The notes beneath the pieces were generated by a model. That model was not told the origin of the DNA and made no database searches. It saw only the letters and a program-made list of their open reading frames with translations. The position numbers and the translations under genes were made by a program. A stretch of 33,303 bases of DNA from Candidatus Peregrinibacteria bacterium CG11_big_fil_rev_8_21_14_0_20_46_8 (lineage in GTDB: Bacteria; Patescibacteriota; Gracilibacteria; UBA1369; UM-FILTER-53-11): positions 1 to 33,303 of the forward strand of contig PCVQ01000004.1 of assembly GCA_002796025.1 (NCBI GenBank), in the 5' to 3' direction. Positions 27,268-33,303 of this stretch are shown piece by piece. Each line of letters starts with the position of its first letter. The stretch's first letter is position 1.

Positions 27268-28103
27268 GTTCGCAGCGCGTCAGAAATTGCCTGATTAATT
27301 TCTGCTTTATTGCGAACAATAGAGCGTGAGCTATGTTTTCCGGGCATAATTCTATGTTGGCCGGCCGTGCTAAAGCGGGCAACATTTGCATTTGTAACCA
27401 TGCGGTCCGTCTCAAAACCAAGTGAAGTAATAGGAACTTCAAGAGTTCGTTCCGGCAAATTCGCTTGTTCGGCATTTGCAAATGTATTTCCCGCAAATGC
27501 GAGAACATTTGTAGCTTCTTTATCGTTGCGTATTTCCAGCGAGGCAAGTTGTATGATACTTTTCGCTCCAGCCTCTGCAGCTCTCATTAATAATGAACGA
27601 GAGGCGTCTTTGACCCAGCGAAGTCGATCGAGCTCTATGCAATGCTTTGCAGCAAGTTGCCAAGTTTGGCTGAGATCATCTTGCATCACTGGAGCGCAGA
27701 GCGTAACGAGCTTTGTACACCGCCTAAAGAGCGCCGGATTTTTTTGTTGAAGATATTTAAGGAATTGAACTGCCGTAGAGCCTCCGAGCGACATTGCTGC
27801 AATACTAAATTCATTTGGATTTAGCTCTTCAATCATTCTCTCGTACTGCCAGAACAAAAAGTCGTGCCGTGTTTTTTGTGTAATTGCACGATGACTGAGA
27901 ACTGTATTTTGTTCAGGCTTCCAAAGCGTTGCATCTAAGCCGATACTTTGTGCTGAAATTCCGAATCCAGGAATAATGAATGTGAGTTTCCCATACTGCG
28001 GGCCTTGCAACCTTTCAAAAGCTGTTGGTGTGAGTCCATCGAATTCGTCAGGAAAATGTAATTCATCGATCTGTTCTTCATAGGGCGCAGTTGCTGTTTC
28101 CAT
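27264..28103 (-). CDS. Alpha/beta-hydrolase-fold protein
   Basis: 279 aa. The nucleophile elbow is AMSLGGSTA (Ser in A-x-S-x-G), reached after LTFIIPGFGISAQS (oxyanion-hole region). Candidate acid is Asp in FETDRMV, and candidate base His in MPGKHSSRS near the end, all in normal order. The N-terminus (METATAPYEEQIDELHFPDE) is extra. No signal peptide, so it is cytoplasmic. It lies 5 nt after sufU on the same strand and probably shares the sufS-sufU transcript; no functional link to Fe-S assembly is known to me. Substrate unknown. Confidence 0.82.
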   Translation of the reverse strand: METATAPYEEQIDELHFPDEFDGLTPTAFERLQGPQYGKLTFIIPGFGISAQSIGLDATLWKPEQNTVLSHRAITQKTRHDFLFWQYERMIEELNPNEFSIAAMSLGGSTAVQFLKYLQQKNPALFRRCTKLVTLCAPVMQDDLSQTWQLAAKHCIELDRLRWVKDASRSLLMRAAEAGAKSIIQLASLEIRNDKEATNVLAFAGNTFANAEQANLPERTLEVPITSLGFETDRMVTNANVARFSTAGQHRIMPGKHSSRSIVRNKAEINQAISDALRT

Positions 28104-28108
28104 ATTGT

Positions 28109-28477
28109 TTATTGTTTAATTTTTTTAACCGCTTCCTGAAGCGTTTCGAGTGCCAGCAGACCGCACTTGATTCGTGCCGGGCCGAGTTCTGTGCCGAGCC
28201 ATTCAAAGATATTGTGTGGGCCCCAATCTGAAATATCGTTAAGGAGAACGCCTTTGGCCTCTTCGGTAAGCAAACTCGCTGCAGCAATAGAAATTGCGCA
28301 GCCTTCGCCTTCAAAAGATAGATCGGTAATTTTCTCACTATCTTTTTTTATATATATTCGCACACGGTCGCCGCACGTCACATTTGCCCCGCTGTTCGTA
28401 ATATGGGCATCCGGCATCGACCGCTTGTTTACAGGGTTTTTGTAGAGATCAATAATGAGTTCGCGGTAGAGATTCAT
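28109..28477 (-). CDS. sufU: SufU/IscU-type Fe-S scaffold or sulfur-transfer protein
   Basis: 122 aa. The three ligand Cys and the conserved Asp are in place: Cys35 and Asp37 in NVTCGDRVRI, Cys60 in FEGEGCAISIAAASLL, Cys105 in RIKCGLLAL. In Firmicutes-type systems SufU takes sulfur from SufS as a Zn-dependent acceptor. This one is about 20 residues shorter than B. subtilis SufU, mainly in the segment between Cys60 and Cys105, closer to IscU in length. The ATG overlaps the sufS stop (ATGA, 28474-28477), so the two are translationally coupled. Confidence 0.93.
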   Translation of the reverse strand: MNLYRELIIDLYKNPVNKRSMPDAHITNSGANVTCGDRVRIYIKKDSEKITDLSFEGEGCAISIAAASLLTEEAKGVLLNDISDWGPHNIFEWLGTELGPARIKCGLLALETLQEAVKKIKQ

Positions 28478-29676
28478 GATTTGAAGATCTTTTTAACATT
28501 TCTTAAGCCGGCTGCCAAGCGGTCGATATCTTGTTCAGTATTATAAAGATAGAAGCTCGCGCGTACGGTTGCAGGCAGATTAAGCCGCTCCATAAGGGGC
28601 ATACAGCAATGGTGACCCGCTCGCACCGCGATATTATCTTCATTTAAAATTTCGGCAATGTCGTGGGGATGAATTCCTTCAATACCGAATGAAAGTACAC
28701 CGCTTTGCATTGCCGGATTATTTGGACCATAAAGCTGCACTCCATCAATTGCGCCGAGCGTTTTGAGTGCATAATGTAACAGCTGCTTCTCGTGATCGCG
28801 AATTTTATTCATGCCGATACTTTGTAAGTAGCGCATAGCGGCTGCCAATCCAATTGCCTCTGCAATAGGCGGCGTACCTGCCTCAAATTTATTCGGCGCC
28901 TTTTGAAAGGTGGATTTTTTAAGATGCACTTCTTTAATCATGCCGCCACCAAAGTGCCATGGCAGTTCAAGTTTTTCTTGTACGCGCTCTTTCATATAGA
29001 GCACTCCAATGCCGGTTGGCCCGCACATTTTATGACCGGAAAAAACAACAAAGTCTGCATCTAAATACTGCACGTCCAGCGGCATGTGCGGTGCGCTCTG
29101 TGCGGCATCTACAAGGACTTTTATGCCCGCAGCGTGCGCCTGCTGAATGATTTTTCGGAGCGGCACAATTGTGCCGAGTGCATTAGAAACATGTGTGATG
29201 GTGAGCAGGCGAGTTTGCCGTGAAAGCAGTTTTAAAAACTGTTCCTCGCGCAGCGTTCCGTCATCATTAACATCAATATGTTTAAGCGCGCATTTCTTTT
29301 CACGCGCCAACATTTGCCACGGAACGAGATTGCTGTGATGTTCTAGAACTGTGGTGAGAATTTCGTCGCCTTCGCGTACAAATTGTCGTCCCCACGATTG
29401 TGCTAAGCCATTAATTGCTTCAGTGGTGCCGCGCGTAAAGATAATTTCGTGCGCTTGTTTTGCATTGATAAATTCGCGCACAGTCTCTCTGGCTCCTTCA
29501 TATGCAACTGTTGCGCGCTCGCTTAAATCGTACAGTCCGCGGTGAATATTCGCGCTGAATCCGGTGTAGTACTCATTCATAGCATCGAGCACCGGCTGCG
29601 GCTTGAGCGATGTTGCGGCGCTGTCTAAATAGACAAGCTCCGGCTGCTTTTGCAATAGAGGAAAATCACTTCTCAT
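28474..29676 (-). CDS. sufS: Cysteine desulfurase SufS
   Basis: 400 aa from ATG 29676 (MRSDFPLLQKQPELVYLDSA); the upstream start at 29724 adds a tail that would cover the promoter. PLP enzyme of aminotransferase class V: YLDSAATSLKP, TRGTTEAINGLAQSWG, THVSNALGTIVP, VDAAQSAPHMPLDV, PLP Lys in FSGHKMCGPTGIGVLY, and the active-site Cys loop VRAGHHCCMPLMERL, group II (SufS) type. It removes sulfur from cysteine and hands it to SufU. TATACT (29692-29687) ends 10 nt before the ATG. Separated from sufD-B-C by two membrane genes on the opposite strand. Confidence 0.96.
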   Translation of the reverse strand: MRSDFPLLQKQPELVYLDSAATSLKPQPVLDAMNEYYTGFSANIHRGLYDLSERATVAYEGARETVREFINAKQAHEIIFTRGTTEAINGLAQSWGRQFVREGDEILTTVLEHHSNLVPWQMLAREKKCALKHIDVNDDGTLREEQFLKLLSRQTRLLTITHVSNALGTIVPLRKIIQQAHAAGIKVLVDAAQSAPHMPLDVQYLDADFVVFSGHKMCGPTGIGVLYMKERVQEKLELPWHFGGGMIKEVHLKKSTFQKAPNKFEAGTPPIAEAIGLAAAMRYLQSIGMNKIRDHEKQLLHYALKTLGAIDGVQLYGPNNPAMQSGVLSFGIEGIHPHDIAEILNEDNIAVRAGHHCCMPLMERLNLPATVRASFYLYNTEQDIDRLAAGLRNVKKIFKS

Positions 29677-29704
29677 ATGAGCCACGAGTATAACGAAGGA
29701 GTAT

Positions 29705-29734
29705 TTGGAAGTCCAGAATTGCATACCCTATAAT
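29705..29734 (+). promoter_or_regulatory. Promoter of the two-gene membrane operon
   Basis: TTGGAA (29705-29710), 18-nt spacer, TATAAT (29729-29734). The start codon at 29754 is 19 nt beyond the hexamer, so a leader of about 12 nt is expected; GGGAG at 29736-29740 would fall at or before the transcription start. Confidence 0.55.
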
Positions 29735-29753
29735 AGGGAGTAGAATCTCACTA

Positions 29754-30287
29754 ATGGATTACATTTTTGTCACAGGAATTATCGGTTCACTTGTGCTTGT
29801 TACCGGCGCCGCGTGGCCGGAATCAAAAAAGGCGCGCCATCCGGTGCAATCTGCAAAAAATTGGCTCTTTGCAATCGGAGGTCTGATACTTTTACTATAC
29901 GCACTGCTTGGTTATTTGAACGGCGGCCCAATTTTCTTCGTCTTTTTAGAGGTGCTTATTTTGATCGCAAGTATTTTGATGATGCTCAATGTGCCGGACA
30001 GAATCGATATTCCGGTCATTCTTGGCTGTGCGGCTATTCTTATTATTTGGTCGTTAGCCCTTTTTGAAGATTATAGAACGATTATTTTTATTCTTGGTCT
30101 TGCGGGTGTCGGTTTAGGCTATGCATTTGATATGCGCTCTTTGAAGCGCGATGCAGCGCTCACCGGCGGCAGTATTTTGATTGCGTTTTTTAGTTATACT
30201 GAAGGCAGCTGGATATTCTTTTGGCTCAATGTCTTTTTTGCAATTTTTTCCGCCTTTTATCTATTTAAACACTTACAACGCACATGA
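29754..30287 (+). CDS. Hypothetical membrane protein, 177 aa
   Basis: About six hydrophobic segments: an N-terminal helix (MDYIFVTGIIGSLVLVTGAA), then a short polar loop WPESKKARHPVQSAKNW, helices near 37-58, 62-78, 82-100, 105-122 and 130-170. No recognised motif or catalytic residue. In amphipathic pattern it resembles small transporters of the PnuC or SemiSWEET sort, but this is only a resemblance. Its stop overlaps the next ATG (ATGA at 30284-30287). The pair is inserted between sufS and sufD on the opposite strand. Confidence 0.75.
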   Translation: MDYIFVTGIIGSLVLVTGAAWPESKKARHPVQSAKNWLFAIGGLILLLYALLGYLNGGPIFFVFLEVLILIASILMMLNVPDRIDIPVILGCAAILIIWSLALFEDYRTIIFILGLAGVGLGYAFDMRSLKRDAALTGGSILIAFFSYTEGSWIFFWLNVFFAIFSAFYLFKHLQRT

Positions 30288-30718
30288 TTTTCTCATTTGA
30301 TGCAATCATTCTCTATTTAAAAATCGTTACTATTTTTATAGGATTTATGAGTTTCTATGGCATTTTTTTTCAAACATTTGATCCAACCGGATGGATGGAA
30401 AATCAGATGAGCAGAGCGATGTTTGGAAAAGATAAATTAACTGATGAACAAGCACGTGCGTTTCGCTTTCCAATGATGCTTTTTTGCTTGGCGAGTCTAT
30501 GTCTTGCAATCTTTATGTACGCTTTTATTCACTATGTTTTGGCAGAGCAGGTGCTGTGGGCCTGGTATATCTTTATGGCACCGCTCGTACTTTGGTTTGT
30601 TTTTGCCGGTTGGTATACACTTCGAAACGGACTGAGATTTTATTTTCTCTATTCGGTGATTCCTTTTGAACTTTTGTATGTGCCTGCTCTTCTGCTGCTG
30701 AAGCCTTATTTAGTGTGA
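30284..30718 (+). CDS. Hypothetical membrane protein, 144 aa
   Basis: Four transmembrane helices (about 5-28, 58-82, 88-108, 115-140). A loop after helix one reads FQTFDPTGWMENQMSRAMFG, then a polar segment KDKLTDEQARAFRFPMM. No family recognised. Translationally coupled to the preceding gene by ATGA. Its 3' end overlaps the convergent sufD by 13 nt, so neither gene can have a terminator between them. Confidence 0.75.
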   Translation: MIFSFDAIILYLKIVTIFIGFMSFYGIFFQTFDPTGWMENQMSRAMFGKDKLTDEQARAFRFPMMLFCLASLCLAIFMYAFIHYVLAEQVLWAWYIFMAPLVLWFVFAGWYTLRNGLRFYFLYSVIPFELLYVPALLLLKPYLV

Positions 30719-31596
30719 AGCTTTAATGCATCTAATTTTGCCTCTACTGTCTTTTTTATTGTTGAGGCAAAGGGCATATTCGCATATGCGTCTTGCATAA
30801 AACCTTCGGCGATCATGTGGATGGCCTCTTCTTCTGGAATACCGCGGCTTGCGGCATAAAAGAGCTGTTCGTCGTCAACGCGGGTGATTGCGGCTGAATG
30901 TCCTGCAGTCACATCGTTCGTGTCGATTTTGAGTCGGGGAATTGCATCTATTTTGCACTCGCTTGAGAGGAGCAGCGCCTCTTCTTCCAGCTGGCCGTCG
31001 CAGCCGTGACCGGTCTGTTCTATAACGATACCGCCGTCGAAGCGGCCGTGTGCCGTGCCGTGGAGTGCGCCTTGTGCGGTGATCTGAGCCCGGCCGTTGA
31101 TGCCGCGCATGTAGGTTGTAGAAAAGATTTCGAAATTCTGCGTCTCGTTTCCAAAGAAAATATTGTGCTGCTTGAGGCGCGCTTCAGCGCCGGTCAGTGT
31201 TGTTTCTAAAATAAGCGTGCTCTGCGCAGCGCCAAATGTGCCGGTATAGCATTCGAGCTCAGCGCCCTCTTCAAGTTCGATTTGAAAAATCGCAAAGCCA
31301 TTTTCTGTTGATGCCAGATTTTGCAAATAAGGGAGGATGAGTTTGGAATTTTTTTTCTGTACAATGCTCACTGCGGTGAGGCCTGGAGTTGCTTCCAGTG
31401 TTGGCAGCTCTAGAGTTTGTCCTTCCGCGACGGTGATTGTTGCTGTGCGGATATTTTTATCTGCACGTTTCTCGGCTGCTCGCAGGCTGGCAGTGGCACG
31501 TTCATACCCTTTCATACGGAGTTGTTTTCCAGTTGGGTCCTGCGTAGGAATATGCGCTTTAATTTGCTCGCACGTTGTAGTTGTCCAGTGAATCAT
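30706..31596 (-). CDS. sufD: SufD-like subunit of the Fe-S scaffold complex
   Basis: 296 aa from ATG 31596 (MIHWTTTTCEQIKAHIPTQD); the TTG at 31632 would put the terminator-like hairpin inside the gene. The SufBD core is present: beta-helix strands (LECYTGTFGAAQSTLILETT), then CKIDAIPRLKIDTNDVTAGH (conserved His), then EQLFYAASRGIPEEEAIHMI. SufD pairs with SufB and SufC to build clusters and bring in iron. It is shorter than E. coli SufD (about 420 aa), mainly at the N-terminus. Divides the work with SufB directly upstream. Confidence 0.9.
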   Translation of the reverse strand: MIHWTTTTCEQIKAHIPTQDPTGKQLRMKGYERATASLRAAEKRADKNIRTATITVAEGQTLELPTLEATPGLTAVSIVQKKNSKLILPYLQNLASTENGFAIFQIELEEGAELECYTGTFGAAQSTLILETTLTGAEARLKQHNIFFGNETQNFEIFSTTYMRGINGRAQITAQGALHGTAHGRFDGGIVIEQTGHGCDGQLEEEALLLSSECKIDAIPRLKIDTNDVTAGHSAAITRVDDEQLFYAASRGIPEEEAIHMIAEGFMQDAYANMPFASTIKKTVEAKLDALKLHTK

Positions 31597-31599
31597 AAG

Positions 31600-31622
31600 A
31601 AAAAGCCTGCTTTCGGCAGGCT
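31600..31622 (-). terminator. Terminator-like hairpin between sufB and sufD
   Basis: Minus strand AGCCTGC (31622-31616), loop CGAAA, GCAGGCT (31610-31604), then TTTTC. It starts 3 nt after the sufB stop and ends just before the sufD ATG at 31596. It may lower sufD expression relative to sufB and sufC. Confidence 0.65.
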
Positions 31623-31624
31623 GG

Positions 31625-33043
31625 TTATCCAATCGCTCCGGCCTCTTCCATTTCTAATTCGATAAGGCGGTTCATCTCTACCGCATATTCCAGCGGCATG
31701 GCTTTTACAATCGGTTCGATAAATCCATTTACAATCATCGCGATCGCTTCATCTTCACTTAAGCCGCGGCTCATCGCATAGAATAATTGCTCTTCACTGA
31801 TTTTTCCAACAGTAGCCTCGTGTGCAATCGAGATGTCGTTTTCTTCGATGCGTATGTCGGGGATGGTGTCTGAAATTGAGTGATCGTCGAGCAGCAATGC
31901 ATCGCAGCGCACCTGTGCTTTACTTCCTTTCGCGCCTTTCAAAATCCGCAGCAATCCCCGGTACACCGACTTCCCTCCATTTTTGCTGATACTCTTCATC
32001 ACAACTTTACTGCTGGTATTCGGCGCCGCATGAATTACTTTGGCGCCCGTATCTTGAATCTGATCTTTATTTGCAAATGCGATGCCAAGGTGATCGGCAC
32101 GCGCGCCCTCGCCGCGCAAAATAGAACACGGATAGAGCATTGTTGCACCGCTTCCCATGTTTCCGCCAACCCACTCCATAACACCATTGCGGTCTACTAA
32201 CGCACGCTTGGTATTCAAGTTATAGGTATTGCGGCTCCAGTTTTCTACAGAAGAGTAGCGGAAGCGTGCGCCCTCTTTTACAAAAACCTCGACCAATCCC
32301 GCATGAATTGAAGGTGATTCATATTTTGGCGCCGAACATCCTTCTATATATGAGCCCTGTGCACCATTCTCGACAATAATCAAAGTATGTTCAAACTGCC
32401 CCATAGACTGTGCATTCATTCTAAAATACGCTTGCAACGGCTGATCTACATTCACACCTTCCGGAATATATATAAACGTGCCGCCGCTCCATACCGCGCC
32501 GTGCAGTGCCGCAAACTTGTGGTCGTGCATCGGCACGCAGCGCATAAAGTACTGCTTCACCAAATCCGGATACTTTTGCAGTGCAGTATCCATATCCTCA
32601 AAAATTACACCTTTTTCGCCCCATTTCTCCTTTAAGCGGTGATAAACATTTTCGCTCTCGTACTGGGCTCCTGCGCCGGCAAGATATTTCCGCTCTGCTT
32701 CCGGAATTCCTAATTTTTCGAAAGTGCGTTTAATATCTGCGGGAACATCTTCCCAGTTGTGGCTTGGCTTAATTTCTCCTGGCCGCGCATAGTAAATAAT
32801 CTCATCTAAATTGAGTTTAGAAAGATCCGGACCCCAGCCTGGCATAGGTTTTTCTAAAAAAACTTTCAGTGATTTTAGGCGGTGCTCCAGCATCCACGGC
32901 GGCTCCTTTTTGTCTCCGGAAATGCGGCGTACTACTGCTTCACTCAAGCCGCGAACCGCGCCCTCCGCATATGCCGAATCATTCGCGCTATCGAGCGTTT
33001 CTCGATTTAAATTTCCAACATAGTCCAGGGTAACATTTGCCAT
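31625..33043 (-). CDS. sufB: Fe-S cluster assembly protein SufB
   Basis: 472 aa, normal length. Family landmarks: EYAVEMNRLIELEMEEAGAI at the C-terminus, FMRCVPMHDHKFAALHGAVW, GGTFIYIPEGVNVDQPLQAY, YIEGCSAPKYESPSIHAGLV, KAQVRCDALLLDDHSISDTI (cluster-related Cys and catalytic region) and HEATVGKISEEQLFYAMSRG. SufB forms the SufB-SufC2-SufD complex where the nascent cluster is built. The start ATG (33043) follows sufC by 15 nt without a Shine-Dalgarno. Operon order sufC-sufB-sufD on the minus strand. Confidence 0.97.
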   Translation of the reverse strand: MANVTLDYVGNLNRETLDSANDSAYAEGAVRGLSEAVVRRISGDKKEPPWMLEHRLKSLKVFLEKPMPGWGPDLSKLNLDEIIYYARPGEIKPSHNWEDVPADIKRTFEKLGIPEAERKYLAGAGAQYESENVYHRLKEKWGEKGVIFEDMDTALQKYPDLVKQYFMRCVPMHDHKFAALHGAVWSGGTFIYIPEGVNVDQPLQAYFRMNAQSMGQFEHTLIIVENGAQGSYIEGCSAPKYESPSIHAGLVEVFVKEGARFRYSSVENWSRNTYNLNTKRALVDRNGVMEWVGGNMGSGATMLYPCSILRGEGARADHLGIAFANKDQIQDTGAKVIHAAPNTSSKVVMKSISKNGGKSVYRGLLRILKGAKGSKAQVRCDALLLDDHSISDTIPDIRIEENDISIAHEATVGKISEEQLFYAMSRGLSEDEAIAMIVNGFIEPIVKAMPLEYAVEMNRLIELEMEEAGAIG

Positions 33044-33058
33044 AAAAATTTTTGTACA

Positions 33059-33303
33059 TTACGCATTCATGGGGACCGCCTCTGCATCTGCTTCTTTTTT
33101 AATCCAGTCGTATCCTTCTTGTTCCAGCTTTTCGCCAAGTTCCGGTCCGCCGCTCTTTACAATTTTGCCGTCTATCATAACGTGCACATAGGTCGGCTTA
33201 ATGTAGTGCAAAATGCGCTGATAGTGTGTAATGAGGAGCATACCGCGCTGCGGTGAGCGCAACTTCTCAACACCTTCTGCAACGATCTTCAGAGCATCAA
33301 CAT
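33059..33303 (-). CDS. sufC: SufC ATPase, N-terminal part beyond the window edge
   Basis: The C-terminal 80 or so residues are present. The frame is open to the window edge: VDALKIVAEGVEKLRSPQRG, then MLLITHYQRILHYI (ABC H-loop His), VHVMIDGKIVKSGGPELGEK and EQEGYDWIKKEADA. These are the SufC-specific tail sequences (HYQR...KSGGPELA...GYDW). SufC is the cytosolic ABC-type ATPase that drives conformational change in SufB-SufD. Walker A and B lie outside the window. Confidence 0.95.
   Translation of the reverse strand, partial: VDALKIVAEGVEKLRSPQRGMLLITHYQRILHYIKPTYVHVMIDGKIVKSGGPELGEKLEQEGYDWIKKEADAEAVPMNA

Noticed and set aside
1..33303. Alternative genetic code with UGA as Gly (code 25)
   Set aside because: UGA ends several complete genes (for example sufS and 30284-30718), and no gene needs read-through of UGA.

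Overview
The window looks like a chromosomal stretch from a small-genome, host-associated or symbiotic bacterium, most probably a member of the Candidate Phyla Radiation (Patescibacteria; a Peregrinibacteria/Peribacteria- or Parcubacteria-like lineage). That placement is inference. It rests on compact gene packing, many short secreted or membrane proteins of unknown function, very Cys-rich zinc-ribbon paralogues of a kind I associate with this group, a Lys/Ala-rich histone-like protein, and almost no Shine-Dalgarno sequences. UGA is used as a normal stop (for example sufS and the 30284-30718 gene), so the Gracilibacteria/SR1 code 25 does not apply.

Layout. 1-3.6 kb: the end of an SDR oxidoreductase, a hicB-hicA toxin-antitoxin pair whose hicA carries a one-base frameshift, a small ORF, a CNNM/CBS transporter-like protein, an aldehyde dehydrogenase and a DUF427 remnant. 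3.6-8.1 kb: a second CNNM/CBS protein, divergent VKOR, a charged cytoplasmic protein, enolase, a metallo-beta-lactamase-fold protein without its metal ligands, and tRNA-Arg. 8.2-12.4 kb: a histone-like repeat protein, a membrane protein, and rpsO-pnp with a long leader hairpin between them. 12.4-19.2 kb: a CDF transporter with a NifX/FeMo-cofactor-like tail, two Cys-rich zinc-ribbon paralogues facing a TrmB-family regulator, endonuclease III and a helical protein. 19.3-26.6 kb: an envelope/secretome region with several signal-peptide proteins, an ECF sigma factor beside an eight-repeat acidic secreted protein, a TraB/ChaN-like secreted protein, a radical SAM enzyme, a DUF2267 protein, tRNA-Gly and tRNA-Phe. 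26.7-33.3 kb: a membrane protein, an alpha/beta hydrolase and a suf Fe-S cluster (sufC-sufB-sufD ... sufS-sufU) split by two membrane genes on the other strand.

Expression signals are the most striking part. About a dozen genes have a -10 hexamer (TATAAT, TACAAT, TACTCT and similar) ending 6-12 nt before the start codon, which predicts leaderless or near-leaderless mRNAs. A second class of four genes (histone-like, Gly/Glu-rich, and two secreted proteins) has a leader element A-T6/7-AA-CCC(C/T)C placed 6-7 nt before ATG, where a Shine-Dalgarno would sit. Four convergent gene pairs share exactly four bases (TTAA or CTAA) across their stop codons.

Working picture: FeS assembly (Suf) can supply endonuclease III and the radical SAM enzyme; VKOR would oxidise thiols for exported proteins; the TrmB-type regulator, with a palindrome over its own promoter, probably controls itself and one or both Cys-rich paralogues. 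Promoter and operator assignments are by eye and unproven.
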